Notes: generated by a model from the sequence alone, not told the origin. Positions 15,109 to 23,900 are shown, counted from the stretch's first letter. The stretch is 64,000 nucleotides of DNA from DSUN01 sp035527715 (GCA_035527715.1 DATKZY010000141.1:11442-75441), one strand, 5' to 3'. Translations and numbers: made by a program.

Positions 15109-16356
15109 ATGAGAAAGAGCCTGTGGTCGCTCGTGATCGCCGCCGTTGTGCTCGGCGGGTGCAGGCGGGGGCCGTCGGGGCTGGCTGAGTTCCCGGCCCC
15201 GCCGGGGAAGGCCGCTGGACTCGCCCCTGCGCCACCCCCCGGGCCACGGCAGGAGCCGCCGGAGCCGCGCGCGACGCTCGCGTTCGACGACGCGCCGCTC
15301 CCCCGGGTCATCAGCGTCGCATCGCACGAGCTGAAGGCCCCGATCACCGTGTCGCCCACGATTCCCGTGGGAGAGTGGAGCCGACGCCGGGTGAGCCTTC
15401 GGATGAAGGATGCGACCCTGAGGGCGTTCCTCGACTGGCTCGTCCGGCCGCTCCAGGCCCAGTACGCCCTCGAGGCCGACAGCGGCGCGTGGCTGAGCCG
15501 CGGCGACGATCTGCTCGACGAGGAGCCATTCGACGTCCGCTCGTACCGCGTCCCCACGCACCTGGCCAGCGGGCGGCCCGTGCGGGGGGCACTGGTCTTC
15601 GAGCGCGAGCAGGCCGCCGTCGTGGAGGCCCTTCACGCCTGCCTGCGGTACCTCGAGGAGCGGCGCCCCGGCTGCCGCATCGCCTTCCACGGCGGCCAGG
15701 ATGTGTTGGTCGCCCGCCTGCCGGCCCGCGGGCACGCGCGACTCCGCGCCCTGCTCCAGGCCATGCGGCACGGCTGCGGCCTCACCGAGCTTCCCAGCCC
15801 CTCGCTGCTCGACCTGAGGACCAAGCTCGACACGACATTCACGTGGGACTCTCCCCCCGGACCGGCCAGCCGCACGGTGTTCCGCATCGCGGAGGTCGCC
15901 GACGTGAGTCTCGGCTGGGACCCCGCCGCGTTGGCCACGCGGCTGGTGGCCATCCCGGCGGGGAAGTACACGCTGCGGCAGATGCTCGACGCGGTGGTGC
16001 GGCAGACCCCCATCGCCCGCTACGAGATGGAGCCCGGGCACGGCATCTGGCTCTACACGGAGGGCCAGGACGCCAGCTTCTCCGCCAGCGGGGCCACCGC
16101 GTGGGACCGCGCCGTCGTGCGGGCCTACGAGGTGCGGCCCGTGCTGCCCCACATGACCCCCGAGGCGCTGCTCGCCCACGTCCGCAAGCAGGTGGACCCC
16201 GCCGAATGGGGCCGCGGGCTGCCGGCCGCGGCGGTGTTTCTGCCGACGGGGCGCCTCCTCGTCGTCCACGACGAGGCGGCCCAGCTCCGCGTAGCCACGG
16301 TCATCCACGCCCTGCGCGAACGCTATCGCAACGTCCCGGTCAAGGGAGCGCGATAG
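15109..16356 (+). CDS. lipoprotein with STN/secretin-N-like domains, function unknown
   Basis: 415 residues. MRKSLWSLVIAAVVLGGC ends in a canonical lipobox (LGGC, Cys18), so the protein is lipid-anchored. A Pro-rich linker (APAPPPGPRQEPPEPRA) leads to a block like the secretin/TonB short N-terminal fold (LAFDDAPLPRVISVASHEL, then RVSLRMKDATLRAFLDWLV). A similar unit (FRIAEVADVSLGWDPAAL, then KYTLRQMLDAVVRQT) lies around residues 260-305. No enzyme motif is seen. It heads a likely operon with thiL (19 bases apart) and tsaE. TTGACA at 15074-15079 could be its -35 box, giving a nearly leaderless mRNA. Confidence 0.75.
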   Translation: MRKSLWSLVIAAVVLGGCRRGPSGLAEFPAPPGKAAGLAPAPPPGPRQEPPEPRATLAFDDAPLPRVISVASHELKAPITVSPTIPVGEWSRRRVSLRMKDATLRAFLDWLVRPLQAQYALEADSGAWLSRGDDLLDEEPFDVRSYRVPTHLASGRPVRGALVFEREQAAVVEALHACLRYLEERRPGCRIAFHGGQDVLVARLPARGHARLRALLQAMRHGCGLTELPSPSLLDLRTKLDTTFTWDSPPGPASRTVFRIAEVADVSLGWDPAALATRLVAIPAGKYTLRQMLDAVVRQTPIARYEMEPGHGIWLYTEGQDASFSASGATAWDRAVVRAYEVRPVLPHMTPEALLAHVRKQVDPAEWGRGLPAAAVFLPTGRLLVVHDEAAQLRVATVIHALRERYRNVPVKGAR

Positions 16357-16375
16357 GCGTGCCGAGGCCATTGCC

Positions 16376-17305
16376 ATGGACGAGCCGCGTTTTCGGGAAT
16401 CGCGCCTGATCGAGTGGATCCGCCGCGAGACGCCCGCCAACGGCGTCGTGCTCGTGGGGATCGGCGACGACGCGGCGCTCGTGCGCAACCGCTCCGCCAC
16501 CACCCTGCTGGCCACCGACATGCTCATCCAGGGCGTGCACTTCGACCTCGCCTCCGCGTCGCCCCGCGAGGTCGGCTGGAAGGCCCTGGCCCGCAACGTG
16601 AGCGACATCGCGGCGATGGGCGGCCAGAGCACCGTGGCGGTCGCCGCCGCCGCCCTCCCCCGCGGCTTCGCGGAACGCGACGCCCAGGGCATCATCCACG
16701 GCCTGCTGGACTGCGCCGACGCGTTCCACATCCACCTCGTGGGCGGCGACCTGGCGGCCACGCAGGGGCCGCTCGTCCTCACGGTCACGCTGCTCGGCGA
16801 CCTGGCCGGGCGGGCGCCCGTGCTGCGAAGCGGCGCGCGGCCCGGCGACGCCGTGCTGGTCACGGGCGCCCTCGGCGGCTCGCTCCTCGGCAAGCACCTC
16901 CGCTTCCGCCCGCGCCAGGCCGAGGGCCTGCTCCTCGCCGAGCGCTACACGCCGCACGCGATGATTGACATCAGCGACGGCCTGGCCCGCGACCTCCACC
17001 ACATCCTCGAAGAGAGCCGCGTCGGCGCCACGCTCTGGGCCGACCGCATCCCCGTGTCGGACGACGCCGGCCGCGCCGCGCTCGCCTCGGGCCGCTCGCC
17101 GCTCGACCACGCGCTCGGCGACGGCGAGGACTACGAGCTGCTCTTCACCCTCGACGAGCCGACGGCTGCCCGCCTGCTCGCCGACCAGCCGCTTGAAGTG
17201 TCCGTCGCCCGGATCGGCGTCATCACCCCCAGCGGCGCGACCCTTGTCCTGCCCGACGGCACGGAGCGCCCCCTCGAACCCGCGGGCTGGGAACACACCA
17301 CGTGA
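16376..17305 (+). CDS. thiL: thiamine-monophosphate kinase
   Basis: 309 residues, cytoplasmic. It phosphorylates thiamine monophosphate to the active cofactor thiamine diphosphate with ATP. Family marks are in order: FRESRLIEWIRR, VGIGDDAALV (metal/ATP), LLATDMLIQGVHFD, GWKALARNVSDIAAMGG, HLVGGDLAAT, MIDISDGLARDLHHI and GDGEDYELLFTL. The length is standard for the PurM-like fold. The stop codon overlaps the GTG of tsaE (GTGA), so the two are translationally coupled, an arrangement also seen in other bacteria. Confidence 0.93.
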   Translation: MDEPRFRESRLIEWIRRETPANGVVLVGIGDDAALVRNRSATTLLATDMLIQGVHFDLASASPREVGWKALARNVSDIAAMGGQSTVAVAAAALPRGFAERDAQGIIHGLLDCADAFHIHLVGGDLAATQGPLVLTVTLLGDLAGRAPVLRSGARPGDAVLVTGALGGSLLGKHLRFRPRQAEGLLLAERYTPHAMIDISDGLARDLHHILEESRVGATLWADRIPVSDDAGRAALASGRSPLDHALGDGEDYELLFTLDEPTAARLLADQPLEVSVARIGVITPSGATLVLPDGTERPLEPAGWEHTT

Positions 17306-17799
17306 CCCTCACCACGCGCTCGCGCGAAGAGACCATCGCCCTCGGGCGCCGCCTGGGACGGCTCCTGGAAGCAGGCGACGTCGTAGCCCTCCGCGGCCCC
17401 CTCGGCTCCGGCAAGACCACGCTCACGAAGGGGCTGGCAGAGGGACTCGGCGTCGAGGAACCCCGCTGGGTCACCAGCCCCACGTTCGTCCTGGTGCACC
17501 AGTACGAGGGGCGGCTGCCGGTCTACCACATTGATGCCTACCGCCTCCGCGGCGTTGCGGACGCCGAGGCGCTGGGGATGGAGGAGATGTTTTTCGGCGA
17601 CGGCGTGGCCATCGTGGAATGGGCCGAGCGGATCGAGCCGGCTCTGCCGCCCGAGCGGCTGGACATTGTCCTGGCGATTGCAGGGGAGGAGGAACGGGAG
17701 CTCTCGCTTCAGCCCGCGGGCGAGCGCTACCGGCGGTTGCTGGACGAGTTCACGGCTTCGGGGACGACAGCGCGGTCGCAGGGACCTCGCGCCTCGTGA
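17302..17799 (+). CDS. tsaE: tRNA threonylcarbamoyladenosine biosynthesis ATPase TsaE
   Basis: 165 residues. TsaE is the ATPase that works with TsaB and TsaD to make t6A at position 37 of ANN-decoding tRNAs. The P-loop is GPLGSGKTTLTKGLAEGL, the family signature is WVTSPTFVLVHQYEG, and YHIDAYRL, LGMEEMF and VAIVEWAERI follow as expected. The start is a GTG overlapping the thiL stop. The 3' end overlaps the convergent HtrA-like gene by 50 bases; the last about 15 residues are probably dispensable. TsaD is encoded about 10 kb away on the other strand. Confidence 0.93.
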   Translation: MTLTTRSREETIALGRRLGRLLEAGDVVALRGPLGSGKTTLTKGLAEGLGVEEPRWVTSPTFVLVHQYEGRLPVYHIDAYRLRGVADAEALGMEEMFFGDGVAIVEWAERIEPALPPERLDIVLAIAGEEERELSLQPAGERYRRLLDEFTASGTTARSQGPRAS

Positions 17800-19204
17800 T
17801 GCCGGGGCCTTCGTAGAAGACCTTCAGTTCCACGTCCCCGGGCCCCTGGAAGAACGTCACGCGAATCGGGTGCTTGCCGGCCTGGAGGGCGATGAAGCCG
17901 CGTTTCTCCCCGGCCGCGTGCGACCCGTCGTTGTCGACCACCAGTTGGTCGCCGATGTAGAGCCGGCTGCCGTCGTCCGAGCGGGTGCTGAAGAGGTACA
18001 CGCCGTCCTTCGGCGCCTCGACGGAGCCGGTGTAGCGCATGGCGAAGTTCGCCTTGCCCTCGTAGGCGCCGAGGGAGAAGGTGGGAAGGACCCCTGAGGC
18101 CGTGGGCTTCAGCTTGTCGAAGTCGGGCAGCGTCTTCCAGGAGCCGTGGAAGTGCTGGTAGCTGACGCCGGGCACGAGCCCCGTCGCCTTCTCGGCGGGG
18201 CGACGCTTCACCTCCTCGAGCGCCGCCGTGGCCTCGATGCGTTTGCCCTCCCGCAACAGGGCGAGGGGCAGACTCTCGCCGCCCTTGCGCTCGATGAGGG
18301 CGAGATGATAGTCCACCGCGCTGTGGACGGGTTGGCCGCCGATGGCGGCCACCAGGTCGCCGACCTGGATGCCTGCGGCCTCGGCGGGCGAGCCCTTGGC
18401 GACCTCGGTGACGCGCGGCGCCCCGTCGTTCGCCACGGTGAGGCCGAGGACGTAGCCGTAGCGCTGCTCGGCGGCCACGAGGTCGCCGAAGACGGCGCGA
18501 ATCTTGTCGATCGAGATGGCGAAGCCGATGTTCTCGGCCTCCTTCTTGTTGCTCGTGCACAGGCCGATCATCTCGCCCAGGATGTTCAGCAGCGGGCCGC
18601 CCGAGGTGCCGGGGTTGATGCTCGCATCCGTCTGGATCATGTCCGTCAGGTTCGCGTACTCGGTGTTCGTGCCGCGGCCAACGCCGCTCACGATGCCCGC
18701 GGCGACGGTGAAATCAATGCCGAAGGGGTTACCGATGGTGATGGCCGGCTCGCCGACCATCACGGTGCGGCTCTGCCCGAGCTTGAGGGGCGCGAGCGGG
18801 CGGCCCGCATCCATCTTCATCAGGGCGAGGTCGTTCGCAGGGTCCTCGGCAACGACGCGGACGGGACAGGTCTTGCCGTCGGCCAGCTTCGCCACGCGAC
18901 GGCCCTCGAACCGGAGCATATGGCTGTTCGTGAGGACATAGCCCGCCGGGTGGAGGATGCAGCCGCTGCCCCACTGGGTGTGGGTGGTGTGCACCCTCTT
19001 GACCGGGCCTTTGCCGTCGGGCGGACGCGTCTCGGTCGTCTCGGTCCGCGTCGCCGTGAATTTCACGACCGAGCCCTTGCACGCCTCGAAGACCCTGGCG
19101 ACGGCGGTGCGCCGCAGGGCGTCCTCGGCGGGCCGCCTGGGCCCAGTGCACCCCCAGCCCGAGAGAGCGATGGGCAGAACCAGTGCCACGCGCCATGCGT
19201 TCAC
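17750..19204 (-). CDS. HtrA/DegP-like serine protease with PDZ and C-terminal PA14 domain
   Basis: 484 residues. A hydrophobic leader ending in GWGC suggests export, possibly as a lipoprotein, although the lipobox is atypical. The trypsin-like domain has the catalytic triad His95 (YVLTNSHM), Asp125 (DPANDLALMKM) and Ser201 (INPGTSGGPL; most HtrA have GNSGG). Residues about 250-330 form one PDZ domain (VTEVAKGSPAEAAGIQVGDL). Residues about 345-484 look like a PA14 sugar/protein-binding module (GVYLFSTRSDDGSRLYIGDQ, then GKHPIRVTFFQGPGDVELKV). HtrA proteins degrade or refold misfolded envelope proteins; the PA14 tail may tether it to glycan. Last gene of the hisA-serA operon, 17 bases after serA. 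Confidence 0.88.
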   Translation of the reverse strand: MNAWRVALVLPIALSGWGCTGPRRPAEDALRRTAVARVFEACKGSVVKFTATRTETTETRPPDGKGPVKRVHTTHTQWGSGCILHPAGYVLTNSHMLRFEGRRVAKLADGKTCPVRVVAEDPANDLALMKMDAGRPLAPLKLGQSRTVMVGEPAITIGNPFGIDFTVAAGIVSGVGRGTNTEYANLTDMIQTDASINPGTSGGPLLNILGEMIGLCTSNKKEAENIGFAISIDKIRAVFGDLVAAEQRYGYVLGLTVANDGAPRVTEVAKGSPAEAAGIQVGDLVAAIGGQPVHSAVDYHLALIERKGGESLPLALLREGKRIEATAALEEVKRRPAEKATGLVPGVSYQHFHGSWKTLPDFDKLKPTASGVLPTFSLGAYEGKANFAMRYTGSVEAPKDGVYLFSTRSDDGSRLYIGDQLVVDNDGSHAAGEKRGFIALQAGKHPIRVTFFQGPGDVELKVFYEGPGITRREVPATALSSPKP

Positions 19205-19221
19205 GGCGTGTCTCCTGCGGA

Positions 19222-20805
19222 TCAGAAGGTGACCAGTTGCGCCTGGCGGACGTGTGGCGCGGCCCGCACCCCGCGGAGCGTCGCCTCGTCCAGCTCGCCG
19301 TCGAGGTTGAGGACGGTGATGGCGTCGCCGCCGGCGACTTTGCGGCCGAAGGTCATGGCGGCGATGTTAATGCCCGCCTCGCCGAGCAGCTTGCCCACGT
19401 TGCCGATGAGGCCGGGCTTGTCGTCGGCGAACAGCACGAGCAGCGTGCCGCGCGGCATCGCTTCGACGCGGTAGCCGTCAATCATCACGATGCGCGGCTC
19501 GCCTTTGCCTGCCAGCGTGCCCGCCGCCTCGTGCTCCTCGCCATCCATCGTGCTCGTCACGGCGATCAGCGTGGCGAAGTCCTCGGTGTGCGGGGTCGTC
19601 GACTCGGTGACGCGTATCCCGCGCTCCTCGGCGAGGAAGGGGGCGTTGATAATATTCACGTCCTCGTCCAGCGCCGTCTCCAGGAACCCGGCCAGGAGGT
19701 GTGCGGTGAGGTAGCGCGCGTTGAGCTGGGCGGCCTCTCCTGCGTACATGATGCTCACGCGGGCCGGGAGGCGGCGGAGGCGCTGGATTTCGAGGCGCCC
19801 CAGACAGCGCGCGAGCGCGGCGTAGGGGGCGAGGGCCTCGGCCTCCTTGGGGTCCACGGCCGGCATGTTCACCGCGTTGCGGATGCGGCCGTGCAGCAGC
19901 GCATCGGTGATGATCTCGGCGGCCTCGATGGCCACGCTCACCTGGGCCTCCTCGGTCGAGGCGCCGAGATGGGGCGTGCACAGCACGTGCGGCAGGTCCA
20001 CCAGCTCGCGGCTCGTCGGCGGCTCGGTCTCGAACACGTCGAGCGCCGCACCCGCCACCTTGCCCGAGCGAATGGCCTCGGCCAGCGCCGCCTCGTCCAC
20101 GATCCCGCCGCGAGCGCAGTTGATCACCCGCACGCCGTCCTTCATCTTCGCGAACTGCGCCGCGCCGATCATCCCGCGCGTCTCGTCGCTCATCGGCACG
20201 TGAACCGTGATGTAGTCGGCCCGGGCGTACACCTCGTCCAGGCAGGGCGCCAGGGCGATCTGGAGCTGCTTGGCGCGCTCCGGCGTCATGTAGGGGTCGA
20301 AGCCGAGCACGGTCATGCCGAAGGCGGCGCAGCGCCGGGCGACCTCGATGCCGATGCGCCCGAGGCCGATGACGCCGATGGTCTTCCCCGCGAGCTGGGT
20401 GCCGATGAAGCTCTTGCGGTCCCACTTCCCCCCCTTGAGCGACGCGCAGGCCGGGTAGATGTTGCGCGAGAGCCCCAGCAGCAGGGCCATCGTCTGCTCG
20501 GCGGTCGAGAGGGTGTTGCCCCCGGGCGTGTTCATCACGATGATGCCGCGCCGCGACGCCGCCGGCACGTCCACCGTGTCCACCCCCACGCCGGCCCGCA
20601 CGATGCAGCGCAGCCTGGGCGCCGCCGCGATCAGCTCGGCGGTCACCTTCGTCGCGCTCCGCACGATCAGCCCCTCGGCGTCCGCCAGGTGCTTCTTCAA
20701 CTCCTCGCCCTTCAGCTCCGGCGCATAGTCCACCGCGATGCCCTGCACGGCCCTGAGCCGCGCGATGGCCTCAGGGGCCACGCTGTCCGAGACAAGCACT
20801 TTCAT
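19222..20805 (-). CDS. serA: D-3-phosphoglycerate dehydrogenase
   Basis: 527 residues, the long form. It oxidises 3-phosphoglycerate to 3-phosphohydroxypyruvate with NAD+, the first step of serine synthesis. The substrate domain includes VRSATKVTAELI and VGVDTVDVPAAS. The NAD site is IGVIGLGRIGIEVARR. The catalytic Arg/Glu/His residues lie in NCARGGIVDE, ALDVFETEPP and TPHLGASTEEAQ. The intervening allosteric substrate-binding domain and a C-terminal ACT domain (LLVLFADDKPGLIGNVGKLL) are present, so serine feedback is possible. It follows an aminotransferase gene by 9 bases, making a serine-pathway pair. Confidence 0.96.
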   Translation of the reverse strand: MKVLVSDSVAPEAIARLRAVQGIAVDYAPELKGEELKKHLADAEGLIVRSATKVTAELIAAAPRLRCIVRAGVGVDTVDVPAASRRGIIVMNTPGGNTLSTAEQTMALLLGLSRNIYPACASLKGGKWDRKSFIGTQLAGKTIGVIGLGRIGIEVARRCAAFGMTVLGFDPYMTPERAKQLQIALAPCLDEVYARADYITVHVPMSDETRGMIGAAQFAKMKDGVRVINCARGGIVDEAALAEAIRSGKVAGAALDVFETEPPTSRELVDLPHVLCTPHLGASTEEAQVSVAIEAAEIITDALLHGRIRNAVNMPAVDPKEAEALAPYAALARCLGRLEIQRLRRLPARVSIMYAGEAAQLNARYLTAHLLAGFLETALDEDVNIINAPFLAEERGIRVTESTTPHTEDFATLIAVTSTMDGEEHEAAGTLAGKGEPRIVMIDGYRVEAMPRGTLLVLFADDKPGLIGNVGKLLGEAGINIAAMTFGRKVAGGDAITVLNLDGELDEATLRGVRAAPHVRQAQLVTF

Positions 20806-20814
20806 CGAAGTCCC

Positions 20815-21948
20815 CTACTTCGCCAGTAGAACCTTCTGCGCGGCGGCGACGCCGGCGCCCGGGGCGACCTTCGCGCCCATCTCGGCAAGCACCATCTCGA
20901 GGGCCGCGAGGGCGCCCAGGGTGTCCAGCGTATCCACGTAGCCCAGGTGTCCGATGCGGATGATCTTGCCCTTGAGATTGCCCTGGCCGCCGGCGACGGC
21001 GACGCCGTATTTCTTCTTGAGCAGGCTGCGGACCGCCTCGGCGTCCATCCCCTCGGGCAGCGCGACGGCGGTCAGGGCATCGGCGGGGGCCGCCGCGTAG
21101 ACCCGCAGCCCCATCGCCTCGACGGCCGCGCGGGTGGCCGCGGCGGTCTTCGCGTGCCGCGCCCACACCGCCTCGATGCCTTCCTTGCGCAAGAGGTCGA
21201 GCGACTTCCTCAGCGCGGCGACCAGGGTGTTCGCGGGCGTGTAAGGCGTGTCCTCGGCCGCCAGGGCCTCCCGCGCCGCGATCAGGTCGAAGTAGTACGA
21301 GCGTCGCGGCGCCTTCTCCACGCGCGCCCACGCCTTGGGGCTCACCGACAGGAACGCGAGGCCCGGCGGCAGAAGCAGGGCCTTCTGCGAGCCGACGACC
21401 AGCAGGTCCACGCCCCACGCGTCCGTCTCCATCGGCATGGCGCCCACGCCTGAAATGCCGTCCACGACCAGGCACGCGCCCGTGCCGGCCACGATCTTGC
21501 CAATCGCCTCCACGTCGGTCGCCACGCCCGTCGAGGTCTCGCACAGGGTCACGTAGACGGCGGCGATGTCGGGGTCCTTCGCCAGCGCGGCCCCGATGGC
21601 GGCGGGCTCGACGGCCTGGCCCCACTCGACGTCCAGGTGGATGGCCATGGCGCCGAAGCGCTCGCACAGCTCGCCCCAGCGCTCGCCGAACTTCCCGCCC
21701 CGCACGCACAGCGCCTTGTCGCCCGGCGCCAGCAGGTTCGACACCGACGCCTCCATCGCCCCCGTGCCCGACGAGGTGAAGATGAAAACGTCGTTCTTCG
21801 TTCGGAAGATGTCCTTCAGCCCCTGCGTCACGGCCATCAGGGTCGCCCGGAACTCCTTGGTGCGGTGATGGAAGACGGGCTTGGCCAGCTCGAGCAGGGT
21901 TTCCGGCGGCACCTCGGCGGGGCCGGGGGTCATCAGGCGCTCTTTCAC
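20815..21948 (-). CDS. class V aminotransferase (serine pathway / serine-glyoxylate type)
   Basis: 377 residues, PLP-dependent, fold type I. MTPGPAEVPPETLLELAKPVFHHRT and FIFTSSGTGAMEASVSNLL are typical of the alanine/serine-glyoxylate and archaeal-type phosphoserine aminotransferases. ACLVVDGISGVGAMPM gives the PLP Asp, and VVGSQKALLLPPGLAF carries the Schiff-base Lys. Being 9 bases upstream of serA, it very likely converts 3-phosphohydroxypyruvate to phosphoserine, as similar proteins do in organisms without SerC; this is inference from context. The GTG at 21948 is chosen because AAGGAG precedes it by about 8 bases. It follows hisA by 19 bases. Confidence 0.88.
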   Translation of the reverse strand: MKERLMTPGPAEVPPETLLELAKPVFHHRTKEFRATLMAVTQGLKDIFRTKNDVFIFTSSGTGAMEASVSNLLAPGDKALCVRGGKFGERWGELCERFGAMAIHLDVEWGQAVEPAAIGAALAKDPDIAAVYVTLCETSTGVATDVEAIGKIVAGTGACLVVDGISGVGAMPMETDAWGVDLLVVGSQKALLLPPGLAFLSVSPKAWARVEKAPRRSYYFDLIAAREALAAEDTPYTPANTLVAALRKSLDLLRKEGIEAVWARHAKTAAATRAAVEAMGLRVYAAAPADALTAVALPEGMDAEAVRSLLKKKYGVAVAGGQGNLKGKIIRIGHLGYVDTLDTLGALAALEMVLAEMGAKVAPGAGVAAAQKVLLAK

Positions 21949-21967
21949 GGGGCGTTCTCCTTCTTCG

Positions 21968-22687
21968 CTACCCTTGCGCCGCCTCACTGGCGGCCTGTAG
22001 TGTGAAGGCTCCTGCAAACAGGGCCTTGCCAATGATCATCCCCTCGACAGGCAGGGCCGCCACCCGCCGCACGTCGTCGAGCGACGCAATGCCGCCCGAG
22101 GCCACCACGGGTGTCTTCACGGCGTCGAGCAACCGCTGGAGCGCGGGCAGGTTGGGTCCCCGCATCGCCCCATCCGTCGCCACGTCGGTGAAGATGATCG
22201 CCCGCGGACCCATCGCGTCCAGCTTGCGGGCGAAGGCCAGGGCCTCGACGCTCGAGGTCTCCGCCCATCCCTCGACGGCCACGCGGCCGCCGCGCGCGTC
22301 AATGCCCGCCACAATCCTGCCGGGGAGCCGCTGGCACAGGCCGTGGAGCCACTCGGGCTCGCGGAGCGCCCGGCTGCCCAGGACCACCCGCTGGACGCCG
22401 GCGTCGAGATAGGCGGCCACCGTGTCGTCGCTGCGGATGCCGCCGCCGACCTCGATGGGCACCGCCACCTCGCGGGCAATCGCGGCCACGGCCTCGAAGT
22501 TGGCCGGCCGCCCCTCGAACGCGCCGTCGAGGTCCACCACGTGGATCAGCTCGGCCCCCTGGTCGGCCCACAGGCGCGCCGCCTCGACCGGGCGGTCGAA
22601 GTAAACAGTCTCCTGGTCGGCCCGGCCCTGAAGCAGCCGGACGCAGCGCCCGCCGCGAATGTCCACGGCGGGAATCACCATCGGCAT
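21968..22687 (-). CDS. hisA: ProFAR isomerase (histidine biosynthesis)
   Basis: 239 residues, TIM barrel. HisA converts ProFAR to PRFAR, the fourth step of histidine synthesis. The catalytic Asp residues are in MPMVIPAVDIRGG and TDVATDGAM. The phosphate-binding loops are VEVGGGIRSDDTVAAYLDAG and VVASGGIASLDDV, and RVVLGSRAL is conserved. The ATG at 22687 has GAGG just before it and gives the normal family length; upstream in-frame sequence is Asp/Glu-rich and comes from a microsatellite. It is the first gene of the leftward operon hisA-aminotransferase-serA-htrA, behind the promoter at 22721-22749. Confidence 0.95.
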   Translation of the reverse strand: MPMVIPAVDIRGGRCVRLLQGRADQETVYFDRPVEAARLWADQGAELIHVVDLDGAFEGRPANFEAVAAIAREVAVPIEVGGGIRSDDTVAAYLDAGVQRVVLGSRALREPEWLHGLCQRLPGRIVAGIDARGGRVAVEGWAETSSVEALAFARKLDAMGPRAIIFTDVATDGAMRGPNLPALQRLLDAVKTPVVASGGIASLDDVRRVAALPVEGMIIGKALFAGAFTLQAASEAAQG

Positions 22688-22720
22688 GGGGGCCTCGCTC
22701 GTAAATGCCTGGTGGCGCGG

Positions 22721-22749
22721 ATTGTAGCACACCCGTCGCTGTGTGTCAA
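22721..22749 (-). promoter_or_regulatory. sigma-70-type promoter of the hisA-serA operon
   Basis: Minus strand TTGACA (22749-22744), 17 bases, TACAAT (22726-22721). Transcription should start near 22714, about 27 bases before the hisA ATG. Confidence 0.8.
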
Positions 22750-22793
22750 AAGGTCTCGGCGCGGCGGTCATGCCCCAGTTCCTGCGTCCCCAA

Positions 22794-22826
22794 TCGTCCT
22801 CGTCCTTGTCGTCGTCCTCGTCCTCG
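22794..22826. repeat. GTC/CTC triplet microsatellite
   Basis: A run of TCG-TCC-TCG-TCC-TTG-TCG-TCG-type triplets, followed by an A7 tract. A longer element built from the same triplets lies at 30277-30438. Confidence 0.75.
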
Positions 22827-22956
22827 AAAAAAATGCCATTTGCCAACGAACGGGTCCTGGTGTACGCTTCTGGTGAGCGCAAGCTCGCGTCAGGGGCTGC
22901 TTCTGGGGCATCACGGGGCTGTCGGTCGCACCAGGCGGCCAGGAGCCCGTTCTCCG

Positions 22957-23817
22957 ATGCCCCGCCTCGTCCACCCCGGGACCCGCCGTTTCCACTTCGC
23001 CGCTGCGGCCGTCCTCGCCAGCGCCCTGGCTTCGGCCGGTGAGGGCGACCTGCGCTTCGTCGTCTACGGCGGCTCGGAGGGCACCGGGGACACGACTCGC
23101 TCCGTCATCGCCCAGGTCGTGAGGCTCCGCCCCGACCTCGTGGCCCATGCCGGCGGCATGGTCGGCAACTCCCGCTTGACCCAATGGGTGGCCTTCCACC
23201 AGATCGCCGAGCCGATCACCAGCCTCTTCCCCTTTTACGGCTGCCGGGGCCGAGGCGAGAAGCGGGCCGTCATCCAATCGCGCGGCGACGCGCCCGAGCC
23301 GCGCCTGTTCTGCGACAACTACTTCTCGTTCGACTACCGCGGCGCCCACTTCACCTTCCTGGACACCGAGCGGCCGATCTTCAAGGACGACCCGCAGACC
23401 CGCTGGCTCGCGGACGACCTGGCCTCCGCGGAGGGCAAGCCGATCTTCGTCTTCAGCCACCGCGCCGTCTTCGGCGCCGCCGAGCGCCACATCCTGCGCG
23501 ACGGCCACTACTGGTGGCACCCCCTCTTCGTCAAGCACAAGGTCCGCGTCGCGTTTTCCGGCGCTCGCCACCTCTACCACCGCCTGTGCCGCGACGGCGT
23601 GACCTATCTCATCACAGGCGGTGGCGGCGCGCCGCTCGACCCCGTGATGGCCCGCCGGCAGGTGTGCCCGGGCGATGTCGCTGCGTCGTTCAACCACTGC
23701 ATCGAGGTCACTGTCTCGACCACGGAGATCCGCTGCCGCGCCGTGGACCCCGAGGGTCGGACCCGCGACGAATTCGCCGTCCGCGCCGCGGGCGCCCTCG
23801 GCCCCGTCGAGCCGTGA
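22957..23817 (+). CDS. exported metallophosphoesterase-like protein lacking metal ligands
   Basis: 286 residues with an N-terminal hydrophobic leader (HFAAAAVLASALASAGEG). The order and spacing of segments follow calcineurin-like phosphoesterases: DLRFVVYGGSEG, then DLVAHAGGMVGN, FPFYGCRGRGE, PIFVFSHRAVFG and FSGARHLYHRL. In active enzymes these would read GD-x-R/H, GD, GNHE, H and GHxH. Here the first GD is GG (residues 38-39), the second is GG (66-67), GNHE is GRGE (98-101), and GHxH is GARH (202-205); only His168 and His205 remain. It therefore probably cannot hold a two-metal centre. The gene stands alone and converges on pdhC. Confidence 0.8.
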   Translation: MPRLVHPGTRRFHFAAAAVLASALASAGEGDLRFVVYGGSEGTGDTTRSVIAQVVRLRPDLVAHAGGMVGNSRLTQWVAFHQIAEPITSLFPFYGCRGRGEKRAVIQSRGDAPEPRLFCDNYFSFDYRGAHFTFLDTERPIFKDDPQTRWLADDLASAEGKPIFVFSHRAVFGAAERHILRDGHYWWHPLFVKHKVRVAFSGARHLYHRLCRDGVTYLITGGGGAPLDPVMARRQVCPGDVAASFNHCIEVTVSTTEIRCRAVDPEGRTRDEFAVRAAGALGPVEP

Positions 23818-23848
23818 CGCTCCGCCGCGCTCAAGGGGGAATCGTGAA

Positions 23849-23900
23849 GGTGGCACGGGCGTAACACAACCACAACCACAGACGCGCCGCCCGTGCCACC
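23849..23900. repeat. REP-like 13-bp inverted repeat between convergent genes
   Basis: GGTGGCACGGGCG (23849-23861) and its exact complement CGCCCGTGCCACC (23888-23900) flank an A/C-rich loop. It is of the GGTGGCAC family also seen at 1753 and 38000, and is placed where a two-way terminator would be useful. Confidence 0.7.

Noticed and set aside
12587..15112. Very long rightward open frame (over 800 codons)
   Set aside because: It is antisense to the AEC permease and sugar isomerase genes and runs through the RNase P RNA. The composition (His/Arg/Gly/Glu-rich, no folds) is that of a GC-rich shadow frame.
22688..22882. Acidic N-terminal extension of HisA (Asp/Glu run)
   Set aside because: It is encoded by the GTC/GAC microsatellite and lies upstream of a clear promoter that starts transcription after it.
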